From positions 30,266 to 94,265 of the forward strand of contig JAOTWB010000007.1 of NCBI GenBank assembly GCA_029863125.1: a stretch of 64,000 nt of DNA, written 5' to 3'. The notes beneath the pieces are model-generated. The model saw only the letters and a program-made list of their open reading frames with translations, had not been told where the DNA came from and did not search any database. The translations under genes were made by a program, and so were the position numbers. The stretch comes from Gammaproteobacteria bacterium (GTDB lineage: Bacteria > Pseudomonadota > Gammaproteobacteria > Steroidobacterales > Woeseiaceae). Each line of letters opens with the position of its first letter. Within the stretch, counting starts at the first letter, position 1. Shown piece by piece: positions 39,632 through 49,300 of the stretch.

Positions 39632-40123
39632 TCATATGCACTTGAAATACTCGAAAGGTTCGAGGCAGTCCGTGCAGCGGTACGACGCTTTGCACGCCGT
39701 CGAGCCAAATTCGCTGATCAGCTCCGTGTTTTCCGACTCACAGCGCGGACACGGGATGTGGCGCTGACCCTGCAGCAGGGCGCGTTTGCTGGCACCACGC
39801 TCCGGCGGCGCAATGCCGTAGTCGCGCAGTTTTTCGCGACCCGCATCGCTGATCCAGTCCGTCGTCCAGGGCGGCGAAAGAACGCGTTTCACGGTCACAT
39901 TGGCGATACCCCGATCTTCGAGCGCCGCGATCACGCTGGATTCGATGACCTCGGTCGCCGGACAGCCCGAGTACGTCGGCGCCAGCGAAACGACAACGCC
40001 GGTGTCGCACTCCACGTCGCGCACAATCCCTAGGTCCACGATGGTCAGGACGGGAATCTCGGGGTCGGGCACCTCGGCCAGCCACTCGAGTATCGTGTCA
40101 CGACTGACGGCGGGCTCTACCAC
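39632..40123 (-). CDS. paaD: Phenylacetyl-CoA epoxidase assembly protein
   Basis: A 163-aa protein: an MIP18/DUF59 FeS-assembly domain (EVPDPEIPVLTIVDLGIVRD, TYSGCPATEVIE), then a C-terminal zinc ribbon (CPRCES ... YRCTDCLEPFEYFKC). It helps mature the epoxidase. The GTG start overlaps the end of paaC by seven bases; no ATG fits. Confidence 0.93.
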   Translation of the reverse strand: MVEPAVSRDTILEWLAEVPDPEIPVLTIVDLGIVRDVECDTGVVVSLAPTYSGCPATEVIESSVIAALEDRGIANVTVKRVLSPPWTTDWISDAGREKLRDYGIAPPERGASKRALLQGQRHIPCPRCESENTELISEFGSTACKASYRCTDCLEPFEYFKCI

Positions 40124-40875
40124 GTCGCACCCGGGTAAGTGCGCGGCAGGTTCTGCATCTCGGCGATCAGGTAACCGAAGTGCTCCGTATGTACACCCTT
40201 TTTGCCGCCGCTGGCCATGTGCTGTTCCGGCGGCATGGAGAGCGTAGCTTCGTCGACAACTGCAGCAACGTCCCTGTGCCACTCGGCAGCGATTGCACCA
40301 AGGTCCGGCCCATCGAACAAAGTACGCATCGCATCGTCGAGCGCATCGGCTGCAAACATCTCGCCCGTGTAGCGCCACAGTTCATCAAGGGACTGCTGCA
40401 CTTTCTGATGGCTTTCCTCGGTACCGTCACCGAGCCTCAGCAGCCATTGCGAGCAGTGGCGCAGGTGGTAGCGCAGCTCTTTCTCGGCGCGCGCCGCGAT
40501 TTCAGCCAGGCGCCTGTCGCTGCAGCGCGTCAGTGCTTCGAGCACCAACAGGTAATACACGTCAAACAGGAACTGACGGACGATCGTGTCACCAAAGTGC
40601 CCGTTGGGCTGCTCGACCAGCAGCAGATTCCGGAATTCGTGCTCGGGCCGGAAATACGCGAAATCGTCCTCGCTCCGCCCGGCGCCCTCGAGTTCGCCGG
40701 CGTAGGTGTAAAACAGGCGTGCCTGGCCAATGTAGTCGAGCGCGAAGTTGGCGTTCGCGAGTTCTTCCTCCAGTTCCGGGTAGGCCGCGACGAGTTCGAC
40801 CATGCGCTGCCCGAGGATCAGGGCACTGTCCCCGAGCCTCAGGGCATACGCCGTCAGAGTCTGTTCGGGCCTCAC
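40117..40875 (-). CDS. paaC: Phenylacetyl-CoA epoxidase structural subunit
   Basis: A 252-aa ferritin-like partner of PaaA that keeps the fold but not the working diiron site. Recognised by LRLGDSALILGQRMVEL, YIGQARLFYTYAGEL and the close HTEHFGYLIAEMQNLPRTYPGATW region, with which the family ends. The GTG start overlaps the paaB stop (GTGA). Confidence 0.94.
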   Translation of the reverse strand: MRPEQTLTAYALRLGDSALILGQRMVELVAAYPELEEELANANFALDYIGQARLFYTYAGELEGAGRSEDDFAYFRPEHEFRNLLLVEQPNGHFGDTIVRQFLFDVYYLLVLEALTRCSDRRLAEIAARAEKELRYHLRHCSQWLLRLGDGTEESHQKVQQSLDELWRYTGEMFAADALDDAMRTLFDGPDLGAIAAEWHRDVAAVVDEATLSMPPEQHMASGGKKGVHTEHFGYLIAEMQNLPRTYPGATW

Positions 40876-41159
40876 AGGTTCTCGACTCCATCCGGAATGT
40901 CGTAAAACGTCGGGTGACGGTAAATCTTGTCCGCGGCCGGCTCGAAAAATGCGGCCGTTTCGGCCGGATCGGATGCGACGATGCGATCGGAGCGCACGAC
41001 CCAAAGGCTCACGCCTTCGCTGCGCCGCGTGTAGGTATCGCGTGCGTGATCGAGGGCCATCTGGTCATCGGCCGCATGCAGGCTGCCGGCATGCCGATGG
41101 CTGAGTCCTCCGCGAGTGCGGATAAATACTTCGTAAAGTGGCCACACCTGTTCTGACAT
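40872..41159 (-). CDS. paaB: Phenylacetyl-CoA epoxidase subunit B
   Basis: A 95-aa protein with the family start WPLYEVFIRTRGGLSHRHAG and the segment LHAADDQMALDHARD, ending near FYDIPDGVENL. It bridges the PaaAC heterodimers in E. coli. It lies ten bases after paaA and overlaps paaC by four. Confidence 0.95.
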   Translation of the reverse strand: MSEQVWPLYEVFIRTRGGLSHRHAGSLHAADDQMALDHARDTYTRRSEGVSLWVVRSDRIVASDPAETAAFFEPAADKIYRHPTFYDIPDGVENL

Positions 41160-41169
41160 CGTTTTGTCC

Positions 41170-42159
41170 TCAGGCCGCCTGCGCCGACCGTTTATCGGCA
41201 AAAGCTCGGGCTGCTTCGCGAACCCAGGCGCCGTCCTCGTGCGCCTTGCGGCGCTTGCTCATGCGCTCTTTGTTGCACGGCCCGTTGCCGGCGATCACGT
41301 CGAAAAACTCCTGCCAGTCGATTTCGGAAAACTCGTAGTGACCCGTTGCTTCATTAAACGACAGTTCGTCGTCCGGAATCCTGAGGCCGAGAAAATCGGC
41401 TTGCCGCACGGTGATATCAACGAACTTCTGACGCAGTTCGTCGTTACTGAATCGCTTGATTTTCCAGGCCATCGATTGGGCGGAGTGAGTGGAGTTGGAA
41501 TCGTTGGGACCGAACATCATCAGCGCGGGCCACCAGAAACGGTTCAAGGCGTCCTGCGCCATGGCTTTTTGCTCGTCGGTACCGCGGCACAGCGTCAGCA
41601 TGATTTCAAAACCTTGACGCTGGTGAAAACTCTCTTCCTTGCAGACGCGGACCATCGCCCGCGCATAGGGACCGTAAGAACACCGGCACAAAGGGATCTG
41701 GTTCATGATGGCCGCCCCGTCGACCAGCCATCCGATAGCGCCGATATCAGCCCACGTCAGCGTGGGGTAATTGAAGATGCTCGAGTACTTCGCTTTGCCC
41801 GACAACAAGTCGGCCACCATCCGGTCGCGCGAAACGCCCAGCGTCTCGGCTGCGCTATACAGATACAGGCCGTGCCCGGCTTCGTCCTGCACCTTCGCCA
41901 ATAGTATGGCCTTGCGTTTCAGCGTCGGGGCCCGGGTCAGCCAGTTGCCCTCGGGCTGCATGCCGATTATCTCGGAATGGGCGTGCTGCGAGATCTGCCG
42001 AATGAGCGTGCGTCGATACGCCTCCGGCATCCAGTCCTTGGCTTCGATTTTCTCTTCGACGTCGATACGCGCCTGGAACGCCGCAAGCTGCTCGGCGGAT
42101 TCCTTGCCGGCGCCACCTGCTTCCTTTTTTTCTGCCTGGTCCAGGCCCTGCGTGTACAT
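41170..42159 (-). CDS. paaA: Phenylacetyl-CoA epoxidase catalytic subunit
   Basis: Adds one oxygen atom from O2 to phenylacetyl-CoA to give the 1,2-epoxide. The 329 aa carry the diiron ligands in [13 protein letters not shown] and [13 protein letters not shown], with an earlier Glu/His set near [13 protein letters not shown]. The reaction needs oxygen, which fits the nearby cbb3 oxidase only as a low-O2 terminal enzyme. It is 72 bases after paaI. Confidence 0.96.
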   Translation of the reverse strand: MYTQGLDQAEKKEAGGAGKESAEQLAAFQARIDVEEKIEAKDWMPEAYRRTLIRQISQHAHSEIIGMQPEGNWLTRAPTLKRKAILLAKVQDEAGHGLYLYSAAETLGVSRDRMVADLLSGKAKYSSIFNYPTLTWADIGAIGWLVDGAAIMNQIPLCRCSYGPYARAMVRVCKEESFHQRQGFEIMLTLCRGTDEQKAMAQDALNRFWWPALMMFGPNDSNSTHSAQSMAWKIKRFSNDELRQKFVDITVRQADFLGLRIPDDELSFNEATGHYEFSEIDWQEFFDVIAGNGPCNKERMSKRRKAHEDGAWVREAARAFADKRSAQAA

Positions 42160-42231
42160 CGATTCTACTCCCGCCGCATCCGCTGCAATGTGACACGATT
42201 TTTTTTATTTTTCAATGTCATCTGTATCGTT

Positions 42232-42657
42232 TCAGTCTTCCAGCACCCGTTCATCGCGGCTGATGCAGCGCCCGTGAAACAACGCGACGGTCTCGCCATG
42301 CTGGTTGTCGACCGTTACCGTGTAGTAGCCGCTCCTGCGGCCGCGATAGTCCTCCTTGGCGTTGGCACACAGCCTGTCGCCGAGTACGGCCGGGCGCAGA
42401 AATTCGATGCTGGCGGATCCCGCGACGCTCACGCGATCATAGGCATTGCAGGCAAACGCGAATGCGGTGTCCGCCAGCGCAAACAGCAGCCCGCCATGGC
42501 AGACTTCGAAGCCGTTGACCATGTCCTCCCGGACCTGCATTCGTGCGGTCGCGCAACCAGCTTCGCTGATCTCGACATCTATTCCCAGCGCTTTCGATGC
42601 GCTGTCGCTCTTCCACATTTTCTCGGCGCATCGTTTCGCCATTGCCAGTTTATTCAT
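42232..42657 (-). CDS. paaI: Hydroxyphenylacetyl-CoA thioesterase
   Basis: A 141-aa hot-dog thioesterase with the family core NGFEVCHGGLLFALADTAFAFA (catalytic Asp in ADTA). It clears dead-end CoA esters from the phenylacetate route. ATG 42657 overlaps the end of paaX by eight bases and has AAGGAG ten bases upstream. Confidence 0.93.
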   Translation of the reverse strand: MNKLAMAKRCAEKMWKSDSASKALGIDVEISEAGCATARMQVREDMVNGFEVCHGGLLFALADTAFAFACNAYDRVSVAGSASIEFLRPAVLGDRLCANAKEDYRGRRSGYYTVTVDNQHGETVALFHGRCISRDERVLED

Positions 42658-43609
42658 GGACTGCATACTCCTTGTCCGTGGACGGTACCAGGCCGCCGAA
42701 TCGCTGCAAAAATGAAGGCCCCGGGGGCGGCAGCGGGCCGTCGGCCGTTTCGATCGTGTCGTCGAGATAGGCATCGGCGCCTGCGTAAACGATGCGATAC
42801 AGGTTGCGACACAGCTGATACGCCGCCGCACCGTGCCAGTTCGCCGGCAAGAGCTCCGACGGCAGCCACGGATCGCGAAGCAGGACTTTGCGATATTCCT
42901 GGATCAACAGGGTTCGGACAATAAATGCCGATTTGTCCGATAGTTGCGCTTTTTTGGACTTGGCGGACAGCGCCGTGATCAAAGGCCGGAAGCTCTGCAC
43001 GAACGACTGGTAGCGCGCATCGATATCGTCGAGGCTCCAGCAGCTCCGAGTGAGTTGCCGCATGGCTGTTTCGCTCCTGATGGTCCTTCCGCGCATGACA
43101 ATCAGGCTGTCGGCAACGCCAAGACGACGCATAGTTGCGTCGAGATCCGCCAAATCGGGCGACGGATGCGCCAGCACGTTGGCCGACATCGGTCCGAATC
43201 CAAGCCAGCCGCATTCCCGGCGCACCTGCTCCCTGGCCTTCGTATCGAGAGTCGAGAGCAGCAGCATGTACCACTCGCCGTCCCAGTCGCTCGTGGGCGT
43301 TCCATAGATCCGGTGAGTAGCCTGTTCGAACCGTCCGCGCCCCTGATCGGTCAGGCTGTAGTACGAGCGCCGCCCGACCTGATTCGATTGAAGCCACCCG
43401 TCTTTGGCGAGCCGGAACACCGAGGTGCGCACGAGGCGCTCGCTCACTCCGAAATCCGCCATGACCTTGATCAGGCTACCCAGCCACACGGTCCCGCCGC
43501 GCGGCGCGATGGCGTCGCCAAAAACCGTAGTAATCAGGGAACCGGACCGCAGCGTCGGTCGCGAACGGAAATCATTGACCAGGTTTCGACAGGCGTCTTC
43601 GGCGCTCAT
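42650..43609 (-). CDS. paaX: Phenylacetic acid degradation repressor
   Basis: A 319-aa PaaX: winged HTH (about 25-100, with GGTVWLGSLIKVMADFGVSE and VGRRSYYSLTDQGR), then the PaaX central and C-terminal domains. In studied species it represses paa genes until phenylacetyl-CoA binds. It is the first gene of the paaXIABCDE run and divergent from paaZ, with a palindrome between (43659-43680). ATG 43609 is preferred to TTG 43645. Confidence 0.93.
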   Translation of the reverse strand: MSAEDACRNLVNDFRSRPTLRSGSLITTVFGDAIAPRGGTVWLGSLIKVMADFGVSERLVRTSVFRLAKDGWLQSNQVGRRSYYSLTDQGRGRFEQATHRIYGTPTSDWDGEWYMLLLSTLDTKAREQVRRECGWLGFGPMSANVLAHPSPDLADLDATMRRLGVADSLIVMRGRTIRSETAMRQLTRSCWSLDDIDARYQSFVQSFRPLITALSAKSKKAQLSDKSAFIVRTLLIQEYRKVLLRDPWLPSELLPANWHGAAAYQLCRNLYRIVYAGADAYLDDTIETADGPLPPPGPSFLQRFGGLVPSTDKEYAVHE

Positions 43610-43658
43610 AGGCTTCACTTGCTTTCGATCTGCCCGACCGTACAATCCGATACGGAAT

Positions 43659-43680
43659 AATTCAAATTCTCATTTGAATT
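43659..43680. promoter_or_regulatory. Palindrome between paaX and paaZ, probable PaaX operator
   Basis: AATTCAAAT and ATTTGAATT are perfect inverted arms around a four-base centre, in the 99-base gap of the divergent promoter. Another TTCAAAT half-site lies at about 43686-43692. The site does not match the published E. coli PaaX consensus, so the assignment rests on position. Confidence 0.6.
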
Positions 43681-43708
43681 GTATCCTTCAAATGGCAGGA
43701 GACCGGCG

Positions 43709-45757
43709 ATGAAGCTCGGCAATCTCGTTAAGGATCGATGGGTCGAAGGTGACGGCGACGGGACCGTCCTGACCAGCGCAGTCAGCGGTGAGCCCGTGGC
43801 GACGATTACGAGCGACGGCCTCGATTTTGCCGAGATGCTCGGGTACGCGCGGACTGTCGGCGGCAAGAACCTGCGCCGCTACACCTTTCATGAACGCGGC
43901 GAGATGCTGAAAGCGCTGGCGCAATACCTGACGGAGCACAAGAAGGAATTCTATACGCTGTCGACCGAGACCGGCGCAACGAAAAGCGACAGCTGGGTGG
44001 ATATTGACGGCGGCATTTCGACGTTGTTCGTGTTTTCCAGCAAAGGCCGCCGCGAGATGCCGAACGATCATGTTTATCTCGATGGCCCGCCCGAATTCCT
44101 CTCCCGCAAAGGCAGTTTCGTCGGCCAGCACATCTGCACACCGAAGCTCGGTGCCGCCATACACATCAACGCATTCAACTTTCCGTGTTGGGGCATGCTC
44201 GAGAAGCTGGCCCCGACGCTGCTGGCCGGTGTTCCGGCCATCGTGAAACCCGCCTCGAGCACCGCCTATCTGACCGAACTCGTCGTCAAACGCATCCTCG
44301 CCTCCGGAATACTGCCGCCCGGGGCGCTGCAGCTGGTCTGTGGACACGTTGGCGACCTCTTCGATCACCTTTCCTGCCAGGACACGATTGCATTTACCGG
44401 GTCCAAGGCCACGGCCGAATTCCTGCAGCAGCATCCGCGGGTAATCAGCCAGTCCGTCGCTTTCACGGCAGAAACCGATTCGCTGAATTCATCCATCCTC
44501 GGTCCCGATGCGGTCCCCGGGACGCCCGAATTCGATCTCTATGTCAAGGAAGTCACGCGTGAGATGACCAGCAAGGCCGGCCAGAAATGCACGGCGATCC
44601 GGCGAATCATCGCGCCGTCGACACTCACGGGCGAACTGGTCAAGGCACTGGCAACGGCCCTGAGCGAGATTCGCATCGGCAATCCCGCCAGCAAGGAAGT
44701 CGACATGGGCGCGCTGGCGAGCCAGGGCCAGCGCAACGAGGTTCGCGATCGTGTCAATGAACTTTCGCACCAGGCCGACATTGTTTATGGCGGCAACGAC
44801 GAATTCGAGCTTGTCGACGCCGACGCGACCAAAGGGGCGTTTTTCATGCCGACCCTCTTGCACTGTCAGCAGCCGCTGACGGCGGCGGCCGTGCATTCGG
44901 TCGAAGCGTTCGGCCCCGTCAGCACGGTTCTGCCGTACCGGAGTATCGACGAAGCGATCGAGCTGTCGCGCCTGGGAGAAGGCAGCCTGGTCGGCTCCGT
45001 CATCACGAACGACAATGCGATCGCGCGCGACCTGGTGCTGGGAACGGCCGGGTATCACGGCCGCATGGTGGTCATCAATCGCCATTGCGCAGCGGAATCG
45101 ACGGGCCATGGTTCACCCCTGCCGCACCTGGTTCACGGCGGACCGGGGCGTGCCGGTGGCGGCGAGGAAATGGGTGGCGTACGCGGCGTCCTGCACTACA
45201 TGCAGCGGACGGCCGTGCAGGGCTCGCCGCAGACACTGAGCACGATCGGCAACCGGTGGATAAAGGGTGCGGACCAAAAACGGAGCAGGCGCCACCCATT
45301 CCGCAAGACCTTCGAACAACTCGACATTGGCGACACCCTGATCAGCAATAGCCGGCAGGTTTCGCTCGATGATATTCAGCACTTTGCCGAATTTACGGGC
45401 GACATGTTCTACGCTCACACCGACGAGGAAGCAGCCGCAAAGAATCCATTCTTCGACGGCCGTGTCGCGCACGGTTACCTCATCGTTTCGTTCGCCGCCG
45501 GGCTGTTTGTCGATCCCGACTTCGGTCCGGTTCTCGCCAACTACGGCATCGATGAGCTGCGCTTTGCAAAGCCGGTCAACTATGGCGACACGCTGAAAGT
45601 CCGCCTGACGTGTAAACAGAAGACCCTGCGTGCCGGAACCGGGTATGGAGAGGTCCGATGGGATACCGAGGTTACGAACCAGGATAACGAAGTGGTCGCC
45701 CAGTACGATGTCCTGACGATGGTTGCTACCGATGAACACTGGGCGGCCGTGCAGTAG
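43709..45757 (+). CDS. paaZ: Bifunctional oxepin-CoA hydrolase / aldehyde dehydrogenase
   Basis: Opens the oxepin-CoA ring and oxidises the aldehyde. The 682 aa hold an ALDH domain (about 1-530; catalytic Cys in SKAGQKCTAIRR, Glu in FTAETDSLNSS) and a C-terminal MaoC hydratase domain (about 540-682; Asp and His in TGDMFYAHTDEEAA). ATG 43709 has AGGAG seven bases upstream. It stands alone on the plus strand opposite the other paa genes. paaG, F, H, J and K are not in the window. Confidence 0.95.
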   Translation: MKLGNLVKDRWVEGDGDGTVLTSAVSGEPVATITSDGLDFAEMLGYARTVGGKNLRRYTFHERGEMLKALAQYLTEHKKEFYTLSTETGATKSDSWVDIDGGISTLFVFSSKGRREMPNDHVYLDGPPEFLSRKGSFVGQHICTPKLGAAIHINAFNFPCWGMLEKLAPTLLAGVPAIVKPASSTAYLTELVVKRILASGILPPGALQLVCGHVGDLFDHLSCQDTIAFTGSKATAEFLQQHPRVISQSVAFTAETDSLNSSILGPDAVPGTPEFDLYVKEVTREMTSKAGQKCTAIRRIIAPSTLTGELVKALATALSEIRIGNPASKEVDMGALASQGQRNEVRDRVNELSHQADIVYGGNDEFELVDADATKGAFFMPTLLHCQQPLTAAAVHSVEAFGPVSTVLPYRSIDEAIELSRLGEGSLVGSVITNDNAIARDLVLGTAGYHGRMVVINRHCAAESTGHGSPLPHLVHGGPGRAGGGEEMGGVRGVLHYMQRTAVQGSPQTLSTIGNRWIKGADQKRSRRHPFRKTFEQLDIGDTLISNSRQVSLDDIQHFAEFTGDMFYAHTDEEAAAKNPFFDGRVAHGYLIVSFAAGLFVDPDFGPVLANYGIDELRFAKPVNYGDTLKVRLTCKQKTLRAGTGYGEVRWDTEVTNQDNEVVAQYDVLTMVATDEHWAAVQ

Positions 45758-45774
45758 CGCTACCGTCGATCTTC

Positions 45775-46236
45775 CTAAAGCCGAAACGGCAGCGCTGTAT
45801 CGGCTTTGATTTCCTTCAACACGATGTTCGAACGCACCTGCGACACGCCCGGTAGTTTGAATATAAAGTCATCGAGAAACGTGTTGTATGCGTCAATGTC
45901 CTCGACAACGACACGCAGGTGAAAGTCGGCCTCGCCGCTCGTCGCGAAGCACTCCAGGATTTCCGGATGCCTGAGAACCTCGCGAATGAACCGATCGACG
46001 TTTTCCTGTTCGTGGCGCAGCAGCGATACGTGCACGATTGACGACAATCCGAATCCGGCTTTGCGCGCGTTCACGATCACGGCATAGCGATCGATGGTGC
46101 CGGTCTCTTCCAGGATCTTGACTCTCCGCCAGCAGGCCGAGCTCGACATGCCGACCCGGTCGCCGAGTTCCTGCATGGTCAGGCGACCGTCGCGCTGCAG
46201 TTCGTCGAGGATGCGGCGGTCCTTAGGTTCAAGCAT
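45775..46236 (-). CDS. Lrp/AsnC-family regulator
   Basis: A 153-aa regulator with N-terminal HTH (MQELGDRVGMSSSACWRRVK) and a RAM ligand-binding domain (about 65-145). It is divergent from the 2-oxoacid ferredoxin oxidoreductase gene across 160 AT-rich bases with repeated TTTTGCCATTTATTTTGC-like stretches, a typical Lrp target. It probably controls that gene in response to an aromatic or branched amino acid; ligand inferred. Confidence 0.92.
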   Translation of the reverse strand: MLEPKDRRILDELQRDGRLTMQELGDRVGMSSSACWRRVKILEETGTIDRYAVIVNARKAGFGLSSIVHVSLLRHEQENVDRFIREVLRHPEILECFATSGEADFHLRVVVEDIDAYNTFLDDFIFKLPGVSQVRSNIVLKEIKADTALPFRL

Positions 46237-46396
46237 GAATATTCGCTCCTACCCGAGATTGTCAAATATTTTGCCATTTATTTTGCTTATTCGATAGATT
46301 TTTCCATTTTTCCCTCATATTGCGGCATGATGGGCATCGTCTCGCGGGCCAGATCTGAGACACTGTCACCTTGAATCCTCCCGCATCGACGCGCCC

Positions 46397-49300
46397 ATGT
46401 CCGAAGCCACCGCACCACAGTCGCATTACCCGCTCGACAACTACGAACTCGCCGATCGCTACCGGCGCGAATCCGGCCGCGTGCTGCTGACCGGTACCCA
46501 GGCCCTGGTTCGCATCGCGTTGATGCAACGCACGCTGGACAAGGCGAGTGGCTTGAATTCGGCAGGCTTCATCAGCGGCTACCGCGGCTCCCCGCTCGGC
46601 ATGGTCGACCAGGAGCTTTGGCGCGCGAAACGTTTCCTCGAAGAAAACCAGATCGAATTCCTGCCTGCGGTCAACGAAGACCTGGCCGCCACGGCAATAC
46701 TGGGTACGCAACAGGTAGAAACAGATCCGGGGCGAACCGTCGATGGCGTCTTCGGCATCTGGTACGGCAAAGGGCCCGGCGTCGACCGTGCCGGCGATGC
46801 ACTCAAACACGGCAATGCTTACGGGAGCTCGCCGCACGGGGGCGTGCTCGTCGTTGCCGGCGATGATCACGGCTGCATCTCGTCGTCGATGCCGCACCAG
46901 TCCGACGTTGCATTCCTGACGTTCATGATGCCCAACCTGAATCCTGCAAATGTGGCCGAGTATCTGGAATTCGGTCTTTATGGCATCGCGCTGTCGCGCT
47001 ACTCGGGCATGTGGGTCGGTTTCAAAGCAATTTCCGAGACCGTCGAGTCTTCGATGTCGATCGAGCTGCCGCCCTACCCGCAGTTCGAGACACCGTCCGA
47101 TTTCACGCCGCCCGCGACCGGGCTGCACTATCGCTGGCCGGATTTTCCGGGCCCACAGATCGAAGAACGCCTGGAAGCAAAAAAAGCGGCGACGCTGGCT
47201 TTTGCCGCGGCAAACCCGATCGATCGCAAGATTTTCGACGTGCCGCACGCGCGCTTCGGCATCGTGACGACGGGTAAAGGGCATCTCGATCTGATGGAAG
47301 CACTGCGGCTGCTCGACGTCGATGAAAAGGAAGCCCGGCGCATCGGAATCGACGTCTACAAAGTCGGGATGGTGTGGCCGCTCGAGCAGCACGGCGCACT
47401 TGATTTCGTGCAGCGCAAACACGAAGTACTCGTGGTCGAAGAAAAACGCGGCATTATCGAAAGCCAGTTCAAAGAATACTTTTACGATTACCCGGGGCGT
47501 AAGCCGGAACGCATGGTCGGAAAAGCCGACGAAAACGGCGAACCGCTCGTGCCGTGGGTCGGCGAACTGTCGCCCGTGCAGCTCGCGCCGATCGTAGCCA
47601 GTCGCCTTGATCGCGTATTTGGCGGTCGGCGTTTCAGCGATCGTGCCGAGCAACTTAAGCGCCAGACCGGGGCGGTCATCGAGATCGGCGGCGCCAAACG
47701 CATGCCCTATTTCTGTTCCGGTTGCCCGCACAATACCTCGACCAAACTCCCGGAAGGCTCCAGGGCGCTCGCGGGAATCGGCTGCCATTTCATGGCCAGC
47801 TGGATGCAGCGCGACACCGACGGCCTGATCCAGATGGGCGGCGAAGGCGTCAACTGGATTCCGCGCTCGAGGTTCAACGGCGGCCAACATGTCTTCCAGA
47901 ACCTGGGCGACGGCACGTTTTACCACTCCGGATCGCTGGCGATCCGCCAGGCGGTCGCCGCGGGCACGAATATCACGTACAAGATTCTCTACAACGATGC
48001 GGTCGCGATGACCGGCGGTCAGCCCGTCGACGGGCCGGTTTCCGTCCAGTCGATCGCACACTCCGTGCGTTCCGAAGGCGTGCAGCGAATCGCGCTGATT
48101 TCCGACGAGCCCGAGCTGTTTGACGCGGACGATTTTCCGGCAGGCGTCACGATCTCGCATCGCAGGGAGATGGATGCCGTGCAGCGCGAGCTACGTGAAA
48201 TCCCGGGCGTTACGGTGCTGATTTACGCGCAAACCTGCGCGACCGAAAAACGACGCCGGCGCAAGCGTGGCACGCTGGATGATCCGAAGAAGTTTGTCGT
48301 AATCAACGACCTTGTTTGCGAAGGCTGCGGAGACTGCTCGATAGAATCCAACTGTCTGTCCGTGATTCCTAAAGAAACGCCGTTTGGCCGCAAGCGGCAG
48401 ATCGATCAGCACAGCTGCAACAAGGACTACTCCTGCCTCAACGGTTTCTGCCCGAGCTTCGTCACCGTGCAAGGCAAGGTCAAGCGGCAGGCCGCGACTG
48501 TGGCCGACGACGCGCAGTACGAGGTGCTCGCGGCCGCACTGCGTGCGCCGCAAATACCCGCCATTGATACCTGCTACGACCTCCTGGTCACGGGCGTCGG
48601 CGGCACGGGCGTGATTACCGTTGGCGCGCTGATCACAATGGCCGCCCACCTCGAAGGCAAGGGTGCTACAGAGCTCGATTTCATGGGGTTTGCACAGAAA
48701 TTTGGCACCGTATTGAGCTACCTTCGTATCGCCAGCGCACCGTCCGACATCAACCAGGTGCGAATCGAGCCCGCGCGTGCCGATGCGTTGATCGGCTGTG
48801 ACATCGTAGTCAGTTCTTCGCCGAAAGCATCCATCACGTACCAGCGCAATCACACCCGCGCTATGGTGAACACCGCCGAGATGCTCACTGGGGATTTCAT
48901 TCGGCACCGCGATGCGAGCTTGCGCAGCAGCGAGCGTGTCGCGGCGATTGCGGCGGCCGTCGGGCGGGAGAATCTCGCCACGATCGACGCCAACCGGCTC
49001 GCCGACAGACTCATGGGCGATACGATCTATGCGAACGTGCTGCTGCTTGGCGGCGCCTGGCAGAAGGGCCTGGTTCCGGTGTCGCTGCAAGCCCTGCTGC
49101 GTGCCATCGAATTGAACGGCGTGACGATCGACGCCAACAAGCGGGCGTTTACCTGGGGGCGCATCGCGGCGATGAACCCGCAGAAGATAGCGAACATGGT
49201 CGACGCCGGCGAAAACGAGGTCGCGGAAACGCTCGATGGCATGATCGAACGCCGCCGGCAGTTCCTGGTCGATTACCAGGACGAGAAACTGGCGCAGCGC

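Noticed and set aside
38440..39645. 401-residue open frame on the plus strand
   Set aside because: Antisense to paaE and the fabA start; paaE is unmistakable, so this frame is not coding.
46262..48160. 632-residue open frame on the minus strand
   Set aside because: It is antisense to the fused oxidoreductase gene, whose protein has continuous family motifs; the minus frame has none and is a by-product of GC-rich codon use.
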